Of a stretch of 64,000 bases of DNA, positions 25,596 to 34,801 are shown in pieces (position 1 is the stretch's first letter; each line of letters starts with the position of its first letter). This DNA is from Chitinophaga filiformis. Lineage in GTDB: Bacteria > Bacteroidota > Bacteroidia > Chitinophagales > Chitinophagaceae. The notes beneath the pieces are model-generated. The model did no database searches, was not told the origin of the DNA, and saw only the letters and a list, made by a program, of their open reading frames with translations. The DNA lies in contig NZ_CP095855.1 in the NCBI RefSeq assembly GCF_023100805.1, forward strand, positions 7,977,001 to 8,041,000, read 5' to 3'. Both the position numbers and the translations under genes were made by a program.

Positions 25596-26549
25596 ATGAA
25601 AAAGATTATCGCAATTCTGTTGCTATACTGTATAGCATCCGATGCTGTAGCACAACAAGATAAAAATCAAATTTTTGAGCATATTGCAATATTACAAGGC
25701 GATACAATATCCTTTCCAATTACGCTGGTTGATGCCTTTCCCTTTATATCCGTTACAGTAAATGGAATAAAAGGAAAGTTCATGTTTGATACAGGACTTA
25801 AATCGGCCATTGAGATTAACGACAATGCTGTGAAACTACCTGCCAGTAAAAAGACAGGTACGGGCAACGTGGGCAGCGGGCAGTCATTTATTATGAATAC
25901 AAATGATACCATAACAGAAGTCCGATTCCCTAATGACTTGACCTATCGGAACCTGCTCAATATTAAAAGCGCCAATTTTGATTTCCTGCAGAACAATATA
26001 ACCACCGACTGTATTGGCTATATCGGTCATGACTTTTATGCTGGATACATCTTTAAACTTGATTATCTGAAAAGGAAAATTACCTTTTATAAAAACACGG
26101 AACTACGCAAATCGTCCAAAGACTTCCTGAGGGGAGAAAAGGTACTGGGCATCCTTAATTTTGAGACAAGGAGATTGCCCAACCATCCTTTAGTTCACGT
26201 TAAAATCGGGGATGTTGAATTACTTGGTTCGTTTGATACCGGTCAATATGGCATGCTACAATTGGAAAACAATGCTAAAAAAATCCTAACCACAAACGGA
26301 CTCTTGACCGACATAGGACCGGACGGCCATAATGACCAACAGGTCAATGTAAATGGCATCGAGATCAACGGTATCTTCAGAACAACGCTGAAGGGCGTAT
26401 ATCCAGTGACTATGGAAGAAACTACACCATTTCGAAACGCGATTCGAATTACTGAGTCAAACTACATATGTTTTGGATTTAGATTCTTAGACCAATATAA
26501 AACTGTTTGGGACTATAATGATAACAAAATCTATATATTGGAAAAGTAA
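25596..26549 (+). CDS. Exported retropepsin-like aspartyl protease
   Basis: 317 residues with a signal peptide (MKKIIAILLLYCIASDAVAQ). Two half-domains each carry a catalytic-type motif, FMFDTGLKSAIEI near residue 65 and GSFDTGQYGMLQ near residue 209, so a single chain may form the whole active site. This is the Bacteroidota 'aspartyl protease family' pattern. It is transcribed with the Crp-like gene. Confidence 0.85.
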   Translation: MKKIIAILLLYCIASDAVAQQDKNQIFEHIAILQGDTISFPITLVDAFPFISVTVNGIKGKFMFDTGLKSAIEINDNAVKLPASKKTGTGNVGSGQSFIMNTNDTITEVRFPNDLTYRNLLNIKSANFDFLQNNITTDCIGYIGHDFYAGYIFKLDYLKRKITFYKNTELRKSSKDFLRGEKVLGILNFETRRLPNHPLVHVKIGDVELLGSFDTGQYGMLQLENNAKKILTTNGLLTDIGPDGHNDQQVNVNGIEINGIFRTTLKGVYPVTMEETTPFRNAIRITESNYICFGFRFLDQYKTVWDYNDNKIYILEK

Positions 26550-26650
26550 ACACTAACAACCATAATAACTACCAGGTAATCGCGATTTTCCGCCATCCTG
26601 AGAGTGGGCAGTCATTTTTGTGCCGGAACAGTGTAGACGGCATTATAAAG

Positions 26651-26680
26651 CAAGGTGACCGCCTGCAGGCGGTCACCTTG
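26651..26680. repeat. Perfect 30-bp palindrome
   Basis: Positions 26651-26665 are the exact reverse complement of 26666-26680 (CAAGGTGACCGCCTG on each strand), with no loop. It lies between the stop codons of two convergent genes and may act as a bidirectional terminator, though neither side has a T run. Confidence 0.85.
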
Positions 26681-26806
26681 AAAACCCGGGGATTTACATG
26701 TTTATGTCCTGGCGGCCCTGTAACAGAAAACTCAACATCTAACACTTTCCTTTGAGCATTATAAAAGCTGAATCCCTATATTTAATGATTTCAACAGCAG
26801 CATTCC

Positions 26807-27730
26807 TTATTCAAAAATTTTCTGCTTCTTATTCCATATCTGCCAATAATTCTCTTTTAATTCGGCACTCAAAAAAGAAGCATTGATCATTTCAAACACC
26901 GCTGTATTACGGGACCTAAACTTTTCGTAAATATTAGATCTTACTTTCTCGGGGATAGCAAGCACTACGGCAAGCGCCTCAAAATCCCTTAATTTGATAT
27001 TTTTCTTTTTTCCGTTGAGTAATAATGCCATTTCTTCCTGATCCTTTGGATATAAGAGATTAACATTCAACAGATCGTATGCGGGGCTCAACGCAATGCC
27101 ATTTTCCAAATGCAATAAAGAGAAGTTCTTCAGGTGCATATCATTGTTTCCTGTCAGATAACAGAAGACCAATAATTCAAAATATCTTAGAACATCAAGT
27201 CCCGGATTCGTACAATGTTGCAGTATCAATTTGCCAGATCTCTCATAAGATCCTTTATACTTATTCTCCGTTAGGAACTCCGACAGCTGACAAAAATCCT
27301 CAACATGAATCTTCTTACCCTTTGCTCTGTCAAAACGTCTTGCAATATAAACAAGTGTACCATTAGTAACCCTAAGCAAAGTATGGCTACATACAGTAAT
27401 ATCAAAAAGTTCTGCAAGGTGCATCGTAAGATCTTCCGTTTCAGGCATGGCGGGAAATTCCTTATGCTGTGGCTTCAGTATATATTCCTGCCATAGTCCC
27501 TCGATTGTGAGCCTGCCATCACCTTTGTTTTTTCCCAGTGTAACGGGTACCTTAGGCTGGACTCCCGTTACGGCTATATGTTTATTGATAGTCGTGGTTG
27601 CCAGATCTTCCAACAGTTGATCATCTAACTTTAGCGTTGGTATAACTTCCGTATTAAAAAAACGTCTCGCACATTTGGCGTGGTATTCCTGATTTGCAGC
27701 CTCTTTATAACAAAATAAACAATTAGGCAT
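26807..27730 (-). CDS. hipT: HipA-like kinase, HipT type (toxin of a split HipA module)
   Basis: 307 residues from the ATG at 27730, one base after the upstream stop; a longer frame from 27757 overlaps that gene. A CxxC...C zinc-ribbon-like start (C4, C7, C20) is typical of Bacteroidota HipT-type proteins. Then come GVQPK (57-60), ARRFDR (130-135), the catalytic loop GNNDMHLKN (194-202) and AYDLLN (217-222) with the metal Asp. Such kinases phosphorylate tRNA synthetases or other translation targets. The N-terminal subdomain is encoded separately by the preceding gene, as in HipBST systems. Confidence 0.88.
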   Translation of the reverse strand: MPNCLFCYKEAANQEYHAKCARRFFNTEVIPTLKLDDQLLEDLATTTINKHIAVTGVQPKVPVTLGKNKGDGRLTIEGLWQEYILKPQHKEFPAMPETEDLTMHLAELFDITVCSHTLLRVTNGTLVYIARRFDRAKGKKIHVEDFCQLSEFLTENKYKGSYERSGKLILQHCTNPGLDVLRYFELLVFCYLTGNNDMHLKNFSLLHLENGIALSPAYDLLNVNLLYPKDQEEMALLLNGKKKNIKLRDFEALAVVLAIPEKVRSNIYEKFRSRNTAVFEMINASFLSAELKENYWQIWNKKQKIFE

Positions 27731-27731
27731 A

Positions 27732-28061
27732 TTATTCAGTTTCATTTTCAGGCTCAATACTCACTGCACCAATGGCATCCCGACAGGCTAATAATAATAA
27801 CTCAAAACGATCATTGCCCTTAACTTTCCAATGATCTTTAGCGATATCCAATAACCATCCCTCTGGAATTAATCCATCAAAAAAAGCGAACAAAGTTGTG
27901 CTATAATATGCCGCCTTTCTCAATGGCATGGTCAGACTTATTGGTTTTGCTGATCCCTTAGCTAAATACTCTGCATCATATGAGAAATGGTAGCCAGTAT
28001 CTGATTCTGTAATAAATCCAGCCAGTAAGCTACCGTAAAATACCTTCCCTGTCTTACTCAT
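27732..28061 (-). CDS. hipS: HipA N-terminal-domain protein, HipS type
   Basis: 109 residues corresponding to the N-terminal subdomain of HipA: VFYGSLLAGFITESD, FSYDAEYLAKG, SLTMPLRKAAYYS, then FFDGLIPEGWLLD. In HipBST modules this small protein, not HipB, neutralises the kinase. It sits directly upstream of the kinase gene. No HipB-type HTH gene lies upstream; the next gene (28197) encodes an EthD protein, so the module has two genes here. Confidence 0.88.
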   Translation of the reverse strand: MSKTGKVFYGSLLAGFITESDTGYHFSYDAEYLAKGSAKPISLTMPLRKAAYYSTTLFAFFDGLIPEGWLLDIAKDHWKVKGNDRFELLLLACRDAIGAVSIEPENETE

Positions 28062-28196
28062 GATTTCTTGATTTAAGGAGCGGCTATAAGCTCCATTCCA
28101 GACAAGAACAATAGCTGATTGACGTTATCCATACGCATAGATGGTTTGCCTTACGCCATTTCACGTATAAAGCCTAATCATAATTTCGATTTCAAG

Positions 28197-28634
28197 TCAA
28201 TATCTCCCTGTGTAGTACTTTACTACCTCACTCACCAAAATGACCGGCATGGCATTCGTATAGTTTACAAAATCTGCACGGATCGCATCTCTGTTTGGAG
28301 CAATAGCCGCCTGATAATCAGTTAAGCTCTTTACATAAAATGTACCTATAGCCATAAATGGTAAGGGTTGGTTAGGAATACCACTTGAAAGCCCTTTTTC
28401 AATAGTATATTTAACCAGATTTGTGCCTAGAAAACCCGCAACCATGGGCATATGCTTAGTTTCATAATACTCCATATTGAAGGTTTTCCCCTCGGCATAA
28501 GGGTACATAATGGATATCTTAACCAAGCCTTTTTCAATAACAGTACTATCGTGTTTTGAGGATTGCCTTTGCTGACCAAATGCAGCAAAACAAGTGGCTA
28601 AAAGCAAGAATGATAAAATTAGTTTAGGCTTCAT
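28197..28634 (-). CDS. Exported EthD-family protein
   Basis: 145 residues with a signal peptide (MKPKLILSFLLLATCFAAFG). The EthD core follows: VKISIMYPYAEGKTFNMEYYETKHMPMV, where the YxxxH pattern is diagnostic, and an aromatic C-terminus. EthD domains are ferredoxin-like dimers linked to ring-cleavage and ether-degradation operons; an exported form is unusual. No partner gene is adjacent. The 225 bases upstream hold no gene. Confidence 0.85.
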   Translation of the reverse strand: MKPKLILSFLLLATCFAAFGQQRQSSKHDSTVIEKGLVKISIMYPYAEGKTFNMEYYETKHMPMVAGFLGTNLVKYTIEKGLSSGIPNQPLPFMAIGTFYVKSLTDYQAAIAPNRDAIRADFVNYTNAMPVILVSEVVKYYTGRY

Positions 28635-28860
28635 GATCAGTTAACTTTAGGTTACAAAATTTAAATTGGTCAATTATTTCCGTTTGTAGCGGCTAAGCGG
28701 AAAATTAAACGCGATAAAACCTCCGGCACTATTTTGATGCGGGGAAGGCTTACATAGTCTACTCTTACTTCACTAGAATAATATCTAAGTTAGTATAATA
28801 TTCAGTTTGTTCCAGCTTTTTGGGTTTGCATTCCACCTTTCTTTTAAGCAATTAGTCAGC

Positions 28861-29550
28861 TTAGACATCCGCAGGATCAAACCAATCACCGTTTTGCATA
28901 ACCGCATATAAATGCTTCACCGTAAATCGGGTAACAGGTTCATTATCGTTTCGAAACAATTCGTCCTCACTAAGCTCGAAATGTTCCCTTAGTGCTTCTT
29001 TTGAAAGAGAAAAGATGCGAAGATCAATGCCTGCGAATGAGAACTTAAAACGACGGGATACATCGAACAAGAATTCGTATGCTTCTTCTCCGCTAATATT
29101 CAAATCATCAAATAACATCGTATTCTCTGTAATGTCATACTGCGGGAATTTTTCCTGGATGAATTCAATCAGCGCTTCCATCGGCGGCAATGCATCAATT
29201 TCCTCTTCGCTCAAACTTCTCATATGTTGAACGAGATCAACTGCCTTCTGCATAGCGACTTTCAACTTTTTAAGATCGGGCCTTACAAATGCTATATGAT
29301 ATACTCTATACTGGGTCTCTCTTCCGCCTGTCACCGCAACTTTAAAGAAATTATCAGGATGTCTGATTTGTTCCCATGCATTCCCTATCCAGTCAATTGA
29401 AATGTAAAAGTTAAAAGCACGGTCTTTATACATTAATAACCAGATATCGCCCACCAGAATGCCGCGTTGGGATGATAGTGGCACGTTTTCCTCAAGAGGA
29501 AAATCTTTATATACTTTTCCATCAAAAACTTCTATTCCAAAATATCTCAT
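28861..29550 (-). CDS. Uncharacterised protein with DUF1493-like segment
   Basis: 229 residues. The middle (ITENTMLFDDLNISGEEAYEFLF, then RRFKFSF) looks like DUF1493, a small acyl-carrier-like helical domain. The N-terminal 110 residues (FGIEVFDGKVYKDFPLEENV, ILVGDIWLLMYKDRAFNFY) are an unassigned alpha/beta region. There is no signal. CAAAGTTA at 29568-29575 reads TAACTTTG on the minus strand, a possible -7 box. Immunity-type proteins often look like this, but no toxin gene is near. Confidence 0.65.
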   Translation of the reverse strand: MRYFGIEVFDGKVYKDFPLEENVPLSSQRGILVGDIWLLMYKDRAFNFYISIDWIGNAWEQIRHPDNFFKVAVTGGRETQYRVYHIAFVRPDLKKLKVAMQKAVDLVQHMRSLSEEEIDALPPMEALIEFIQEKFPQYDITENTMLFDDLNISGEEAYEFLFDVSRRFKFSFAGIDLRIFSLSKEALREHFELSEDELFRNDNEPVTRFTVKHLYAVMQNGDWFDPADV

Positions 29551-29761
29551 AATATAGGACCAGGTTTCAAAGTTAACTAACAGATGGGATGAACCTGAAA
29601 TTTATTCTACCCGCAAAAACACCAACACCTCCAAAATAAACCAACATATTTTTTTGCAATCCAAATAATTACACTAACTTAATATCCTCATTTTCAGACA
29701 GAACGAGTCATGTGAATCAATTGTAGCCCTATTAATTTTACACTCAAAATACCATAATCCC

Positions 29762-30763
29762 ATGGAATCACAAACCACAATGAATCCGCTTCAAAGCGCG
29801 CTGATTGCCGTACAGCTTTGTAATGTAGCCGCCGATCATCACCCCGTTCAGAACATCGGTAATCTCGTACCCGGCTGGAAAATAGTCTGGAGCAGTGGCC
29901 AGACTACCGACCCCAATTACTCATTTGTAGCGACAAACACCACAGAAGATGTTTATGTATTGACCACCAGAGGCTCTGTTGCAGCAGATAAATTTTATTC
30001 TGACTGGGATGGCTTTGTTGACTGGATCATCGAAGACCTGGATGAAGCCTTGGCGTATTGGCCTTTTGCCAGCGCTAAAAAAATGCCTTGTGTCAGCGCT
30101 GGCGCTTACGTTGCATTCACAAGTATGCTGATGGCAAAGAATGCGCTGGGAGCCGGCGAATCGCTTCTTGATTTCCTGCTTGCCAAAGCCGTCGGCAGAG
30201 GTAAACAATTAATCATTACAGGTCATAGCCTGGGCGGTAATATCGCTAATGTCTATGCTTCTTATTACGTAGAAACCCTTAGACAAAAATCGATACCTGC
30301 GGATAATGTATCTCTCTTCACCTTTGCTGCACCGGCGTCTGGCAACAGCGACTTCGTTGACGATCTGGACAGCAAAGTTTATGTAGCGTATCATTATCAG
30401 AATACCAATGACGCGGTTCCCAACTTTCCAGTTGCACAAGGCCTCGCTGATACCAGCAAATTCTACGAGCCGAATACGCCGGACGCGGCTAATGTCATCG
30501 TAAAATTTAAAGATCAGCAGGCGACGTTGCAAGAGGTTTATCTGATATTGGCTGAACTATTCATGCCCTTTGATTACCAGCAACCAAAGAGAAACTATGT
30601 TAAATTTACCGCTGACCTCGATTTGAAATTCAAAGCCAATAACATCGATTCCTGGCTGCAGCAGGCAGGTATACAACATCAGCTTTTCGTTTACGCCGGA
30701 TATCTTGGCGTAAAACTTCCACCAATCAATAAAGAAACACCAATCGCAGAGATGGCGGTTTAA
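29762..30763 (+). CDS. Class 3 lipase
   Basis: 333 residues. GKQLIITGHSLGGNIAN carries the serine nucleophile near residue 158; TRGSVAADKFYSDW upstream is the class 3 oxyanion region; FAAPASGNSDF follows as in fungal-type lipases, then YHYQNTNDAVPNFP with the catalytic Asp. There is no signal peptide. It stands as a single gene with its own terminator. TAATTTTA at 29733-29740 is one base off a -7 box. Confidence 0.9.
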   Translation: MESQTTMNPLQSALIAVQLCNVAADHHPVQNIGNLVPGWKIVWSSGQTTDPNYSFVATNTTEDVYVLTTRGSVAADKFYSDWDGFVDWIIEDLDEALAYWPFASAKKMPCVSAGAYVAFTSMLMAKNALGAGESLLDFLLAKAVGRGKQLIITGHSLGGNIANVYASYYVETLRQKSIPADNVSLFTFAAPASGNSDFVDDLDSKVYVAYHYQNTNDAVPNFPVAQGLADTSKFYEPNTPDAANVIVKFKDQQATLQEVYLILAELFMPFDYQQPKRNYVKFTADLDLKFKANNIDSWLQQAGIQHQLFVYAGYLGVKLPPINKETPIAEMAV

Positions 30764-30810
30764 AATTCCTGAATAATCTTTTCAACATTCGGACAATCCG
30801 GAACACAGCA

Positions 30811-30848
30811 CCCGGCTTTTTGAGAATAGCCTCAAAAGGCCGGGTTTT
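30811..30848 (+). terminator. Terminator of the lipase gene
   Basis: CCCGGCTTTTTGAG pairs with CTCAAAAGGCCGGG (one bulge), followed by TTTTCATTTG. Confidence 0.8.
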
Positions 30849-31206
30849 CATTTGTTTCAGGTCTCCCTGTTCAACCATAAACCGCAATAAAGCTTACGTT
30901 TTACAGGTTAGTGGTTAGTCATTTTGAAACCCCGACGCTGCTTTCTTAAACCAGTTTAAGTAGATAGATTATTTTCCAATGGACCTTTGACACAGAAAAC
31001 ATCAATGTATGATACGGCCGTTCAAACTTCGTTTAGATGTCAGTATCTACACTGGCAGGTTTCTGTCTTGTGCATGACGTAGTAGGCGCTTCTTACGTAA
31101 TGCCCATACCACCAACTTGGAAAGAAAGTATTTCTGCAAGCTATCATTCCTTCTTACAAGGAAGGATCTGGCGGCAGATGTATCCCATAATTTAAAAATA
31201 GTCATT
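30849..31206. other. Intergenic stretch before the cupin gene
   Basis: About 350 bases with no recognisable gene or promoter. A small hairpin (TTCCTT-cttac-AAGGAA, around 31145-31161) is the only structure noted. A minus-strand frame here ends ALRKKRLLRHAQDRN and might be a relic, but I cannot place it. Confidence 0.4.
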
Positions 31207-31632
31207 ATGAAAAAATTTGCATTTGTGCTTGTGGTATTGTCTACAGCATTTGCAGTTAACACAAAGGCCCAACATTCAACACATGATGAGGTAAGCAAAC
31301 ACAAACCTAAAGTGCTTTTTCAGAGAGAGATCACTTCCTTACCGGATGTTAAGGGACAAGAAGCTAAGGTAGTACTGGTAAATTTTGCTCCGGGTGAGGT
31401 AGCTGGCGCCCACAGGCATCCACAGGCAACAATTGGCTATGTGCTGGAAGGCGAAATAGAATCTACATTTGAAGGCAAGAAGTATGTCTACAAGGCTGGA
31501 GATACTTTCTGGGAAGAACCCAATGGCCTGCATAGTGAAACCAAAAATCCAAGCAAGACAAAAGAGGCCAAACTGTTGGTATTCTTTCTTGGGGCAAAAG
31601 GAACACCATTCCTTGTTCCGGAGAAAAAATAG
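31207..31632 (+). CDS. Exported cupin-domain protein
   Basis: 141 residues from ATG 31207, which begins a clean signal peptide (MKKFAFVLVVLSTAFAVNTKA); the longer frame from 31117 would bury it. The cupin motifs are GEVAGAHRHPQATIGYVLEGE and AGDTFWEEPNGLH, giving His and Glu metal ligands. A small periplasmic metal-binding protein or dioxygenase-like enzyme of unknown substrate. Confidence 0.88.
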   Translation: MKKFAFVLVVLSTAFAVNTKAQHSTHDEVSKHKPKVLFQREITSLPDVKGQEAKVVLVNFAPGEVAGAHRHPQATIGYVLEGEIESTFEGKKYVYKAGDTFWEEPNGLHSETKNPSKTKEAKLLVFFLGAKGTPFLVPEKK

Positions 31633-31676
31633 TATGCCTGCAGAAAGGTAAACATACAAATAGATATGCAACACAG

Positions 31677-31728
31677 CTGGGTAAAATGAAGAAGACGCGA
31701 TTGATCGCGTCTTCTTCATTTTACCCAG
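31677..31728. repeat. Near-perfect 52-bp palindrome between convergent genes
   Basis: Arms of 25 bases (31677-31701 and 31704-31728, outer ends CTGGGTAAAATG and CATTTTACCCAG) are exact reverse complements around a TG centre. It sits between the cupin and GH92 stop codons and probably terminates both transcripts, with the T-rich strand built into the stem on each side. Confidence 0.9.
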
Positions 31729-31756
31729 TAAGACCTGGCTGGCGCTAAGCATGTAT

Positions 31757-34054
31757 CTATTGTACCGAGGGCGGTGGCGTCTGGCTTCCCCATTTCTCAT
31801 TCGGTACATTGCCCATTTTCATCAGCAGCTTCCCTCCTTTCATTAGTTCGTCCCGGTACAGCCAGGCATTATCAAGCGGCTTACCGTTGAAGCTTGCCTC
31901 CTGTACATAAATATTCTCCTTGCTGTTGTTTTGTGTAATGATGTGAAGCGTTCTGCCATTGCCCAGTTTGATATCTGCGCGGTCAAACAGTGGACTACCC
32001 AATTGTATAACCGGCCGCTGGTCGGTAAGTCCTTTGACGTCAAACAATCCCAGGGAGGCCATTACATACCAGGAGCCAAGCTGGCCCTGATCTTCATCCT
32101 GCCCATATCCATAACCATGGATGCTTTCTGTGCCGTAAAACTCATCGCAGATAGCACGCGTCCATTTTTGTGTGAGCCAGGGCTTGCCGGAATAGTTAAA
32201 CAACCAGCTGACGTGCAGGTTAGGCTGATTACCATGATTGTAATTTGCTTTTATACCGGCGAATGCATCGATCGTCTTACCTCCACCAAAACTATTCTCC
32301 CGGGCGGTATTGAAGATGTTGTCCAGGCGTGAGTTAAACTCATCTTTACCCATTGCGGCAATAAGGCCGGCAGGATTTTGCGGTACGTAGAATGTATACT
32401 GGACCGCATTCCCTTCCTGGAAACCCCGCCAGGGCTCCAGCGGATCAAATTTATCAATGAACCTGCCATCAGCAGTCTTGGGTTGTATCAGCTTCGATTC
32501 GGGGTTGAAAAGCATTTTCCACCCATTGGACCTGTTAATGAAATAATCATAATCAGCTGTTTTCCCCATCGCCTTGGCCATTTGCGCAGCAGCAAATGCG
32601 CTGTAACTGTATTCCAAAGTATGCGATGCTGAAAACCTTGATCCGGTGGCATCTGTTCTATCCTCCGCAAGAAAAGGCGAGTAACCGTACTTGTTAAAGG
32701 CTTCAACATCCAGTTTACCCGCTCCATCCGGCCTGTTACGCCCATCTATTTCGTTTGCTTTTATGGCCTTGTACGCCAGCTCAGTATCATAGTCGCGGAT
32801 ACCGCATTGATAAGCGGCAGCTATTGCCAGTCCTACGAAATTGGTACCGACTCCGGAAGTGAAATGGCCATTGGAGACGCCGTCGGCAAACCAACCCCTT
32901 TTTTGATAAATGTCGAGCTGTGAACGGACGTAATCATTATAATGCTCAGGATAAGCAAGCGCCCAGAGCTGCGTCAGGTTCCAGAATGCTCCCCAGATGG
33001 CATCGGTGTTATAAAGATTGGGTTGTCCGGCATCGTTAATAATACCCCGGCCTAACAATGCATGATACAATCCCGTGTAAAACTTGGTCTTATCCTTTGC
33101 ATCCGGACCGCTTACAGAAAGCTTGCCCAGTTCCCGTTGCCAGATCTGTTGCGCACGTTTTCGGGCCTTTGTGAAGTCAAGACCTGCCTTTTCTGCTTCA
33201 AGGTTTTTCTTCGCGTTTAACGTAGACGAATACGAGAGGCCTATTTTCAGTTCGACAACTTCCTGATTTGTGGTGGAGAATTCAAGGAACAAACCAGCTC
33301 CCTTACCTTTACTTTCAGTAGTGTTTTCTTTCACCTCGCTGGCATTGAATGCCCCTACGGATGCAGGTTGCTTGCTGATCTCTCCATAAAAATACATGCT
33401 TACCCTGCCTTCCGGGTCGTATTTTTTAATGTATGCCGGGTAGGTGGTTACAAAGCCTTCAAAATGCGTCTCATCAGTCATGCTTACAGCAGCATCCAGC
33501 ACCTCGCCGCTTTCCCCCTGCTTATTGCCAATATCCAGTATGATCCGGGAATCTGTGCTGGCGGGGAAAGTATATCTGTGGAAACCCACCCGTTCGGTCG
33601 CAGTAAGCTCAGCTACGATGTTATAATCTTCTAGTTTTACTTTGTAATATCCCGGTTGGGCAACTTCGTTTTTATGCCCGAACAAGGATCGATAACCGTT
33701 TTTGATCCCTTTTTCGGCGTCCTCCAGGGTTCCGGGTGTCAAGAGCCGACGCCCCGTTGCAGGCATCACCACAACGCCCCCCACCTGCCATTCATGAAAA
33801 TGAGCGAATCCTTCTATTGACCGGTGCCTGGTATCATAACCAACAGCCTCCCAGCCACTGGGGTTACCATAGTGCCCGTTCGTGGAGGGAGCTAATTTTG
33901 CCATGCCGTGCGGCAAGGCAGCAGGTGTGTAAAAGAACCAGCGACTATGCGCAGTCCCGATGCCAGGATCTGCATATTGCAACAGGTTTTCCCGCTGGCT
34001 TACGCAGGAACTAAGAAAGACGATGAGTGCTAAAGTATATATATGTCTGTACAT
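31757..34054 (-). CDS. GH92 alpha-mannosidase lipoprotein
   Basis: 765 residues. The signal peptide ends in a lipobox (FLSSC, Cys 17). The N-terminal beta-sandwich starts NLLQYADPGIGTAHSRWFFYTPAALPHGMAKLAP, as in GH92. Family markers in the (alpha/alpha)6 barrel include YTGLYHALLGR, TLEYSYSAFAAA, QEGNAVQYTFYVP and HGNQPNLHVSWLFNY, then GQDEDQGQLGSWYVMASLGLF with the acidic catalytic region. GH92 enzymes are Ca-dependent exo-alpha-mannosidases acting on glycans. No SusC/SusD pair is next to it, so it is a lone enzyme rather than part of a full utilisation locus. Confidence 0.95.
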   Translation of the reverse strand: MYRHIYTLALIVFLSSCVSQRENLLQYADPGIGTAHSRWFFYTPAALPHGMAKLAPSTNGHYGNPSGWEAVGYDTRHRSIEGFAHFHEWQVGGVVVMPATGRRLLTPGTLEDAEKGIKNGYRSLFGHKNEVAQPGYYKVKLEDYNIVAELTATERVGFHRYTFPASTDSRIILDIGNKQGESGEVLDAAVSMTDETHFEGFVTTYPAYIKKYDPEGRVSMYFYGEISKQPASVGAFNASEVKENTTESKGKGAGLFLEFSTTNQEVVELKIGLSYSSTLNAKKNLEAEKAGLDFTKARKRAQQIWQRELGKLSVSGPDAKDKTKFYTGLYHALLGRGIINDAGQPNLYNTDAIWGAFWNLTQLWALAYPEHYNDYVRSQLDIYQKRGWFADGVSNGHFTSGVGTNFVGLAIAAAYQCGIRDYDTELAYKAIKANEIDGRNRPDGAGKLDVEAFNKYGYSPFLAEDRTDATGSRFSASHTLEYSYSAFAAAQMAKAMGKTADYDYFINRSNGWKMLFNPESKLIQPKTADGRFIDKFDPLEPWRGFQEGNAVQYTFYVPQNPAGLIAAMGKDEFNSRLDNIFNTARENSFGGGKTIDAFAGIKANYNHGNQPNLHVSWLFNYSGKPWLTQKWTRAICDEFYGTESIHGYGYGQDEDQGQLGSWYVMASLGLFDVKGLTDQRPVIQLGSPLFDRADIKLGNGRTLHIITQNNSKENIYVQEASFNGKPLDNAWLYRDELMKGGKLLMKMGNVPNEKWGSQTPPPSVQ

Positions 34055-34072
34055 TCAACGTGGTTGTATGTA

Positions 34073-34103
34073 CAAACATATAGCTTTAGTAGTTAAATGT
34101 CAA
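34073..34103 (-). promoter_or_regulatory. Promoter of the GH92 gene
   Basis: Read on the minus strand: TTG at 34103-34101, 20 bases, TATGTTTG at 34080-34073. It overlaps the 3' end of the upstream lipoprotein gene and would give a leader of about a dozen bases. Confidence 0.6.
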
Positions 34104-34801
34104 GATCCACCCCGTAAATTCCCGTTCACGTCGAACGTGAGGCGATAATCGCGCCTGTTACCCTGTATCATGATATACCATTCCTTTACATGTACAGCCT
34201 TGATATGACTAAAGTAAACATGCTGTATAGGTTTGGCGCCCTCAATCGTTTTTGATCTTTCCACTCCTATATCGTAGACCTTTTTTGCCGTACTGAACTT
34301 TATTTCATCCAGCGGCATCAGCAACATCTGGAGCGGAAAATGCCGGCTACCTGTAATCTTCACCGGCCGCTGTCTTTCCCATGCCCCATTACTATAGGTG
34401 TAGGTGTCGATATTGTCAGGATTGTCCGGATCCTGCAGATCGACAGATATCATACCTCCCCGGTAGTCATAAAAATAAAGGCCTGCCATAAAGAATAGTC
34501 TCTTTCCTTTAAAACCAGGCATATTATATAACTCCTGCTGAATACTGTCTAACAGGGCGGCATCGTCGAAAATGCTTTTAAAGCCCTGTTCCGCCTGGAC
34601 TGCCGAAAAAGCGGTAGATGATGAGAAAATAGTAGATGAAGATGCATTGCTGGTCCCCATTGCATCGCTGTCACCTGCTTTTGTTTTATTGCGCGGTACA
34701 GGATGTAAAGTTTCATCAATACTTTTACGGGCCTCTTTACATGATGTTATCAACAAAAAAGTCAGTAGAACAATAAACGTATTATAAGGTGAGCTCTTCA
34801 T
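34100..34801 (-). CDS. Lipoprotein of unknown function
   Basis: 233 residues from ATG 34801, where a lipoprotein signal starts (LLTFLLITSC, Cys 19). A frame extending to 35080 overlaps the upstream gene and lacks sense. A low-complexity serine-rich segment follows (residues 50-70), then a folded region with YFYDYRGGMISVDLQDPDNPDNIDTY and HVKEWYIMIQGNRRDYRLTFDVNG. I recognise no family. Its start overlaps the end of the DUF3592-like gene by 20 bases, so they are co-transcribed. Confidence 0.78.
   Translation of the reverse strand: MKSSPYNTFIVLLTFLLITSCKEARKSIDETLHPVPRNKTKAGDSDAMGTSNASSSTIFSSSTAFSAVQAEQGFKSIFDDAALLDSIQQELYNMPGFKGKRLFFMAGLYFYDYRGGMISVDLQDPDNPDNIDTYTYSNGAWERQRPVKITGSRHFPLQMLLMPLDEIKFSTAKKVYDIGVERSKTIEGAKPIQHVYFSHIKAVHVKEWYIMIQGNRRDYRLTFDVNGNLRGGS

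Noticed and set aside
31047..31304. Minus-strand frame ending in a basic motif
   Set aside because: It overlaps the signal peptide of the cupin gene and has no recognisable family.
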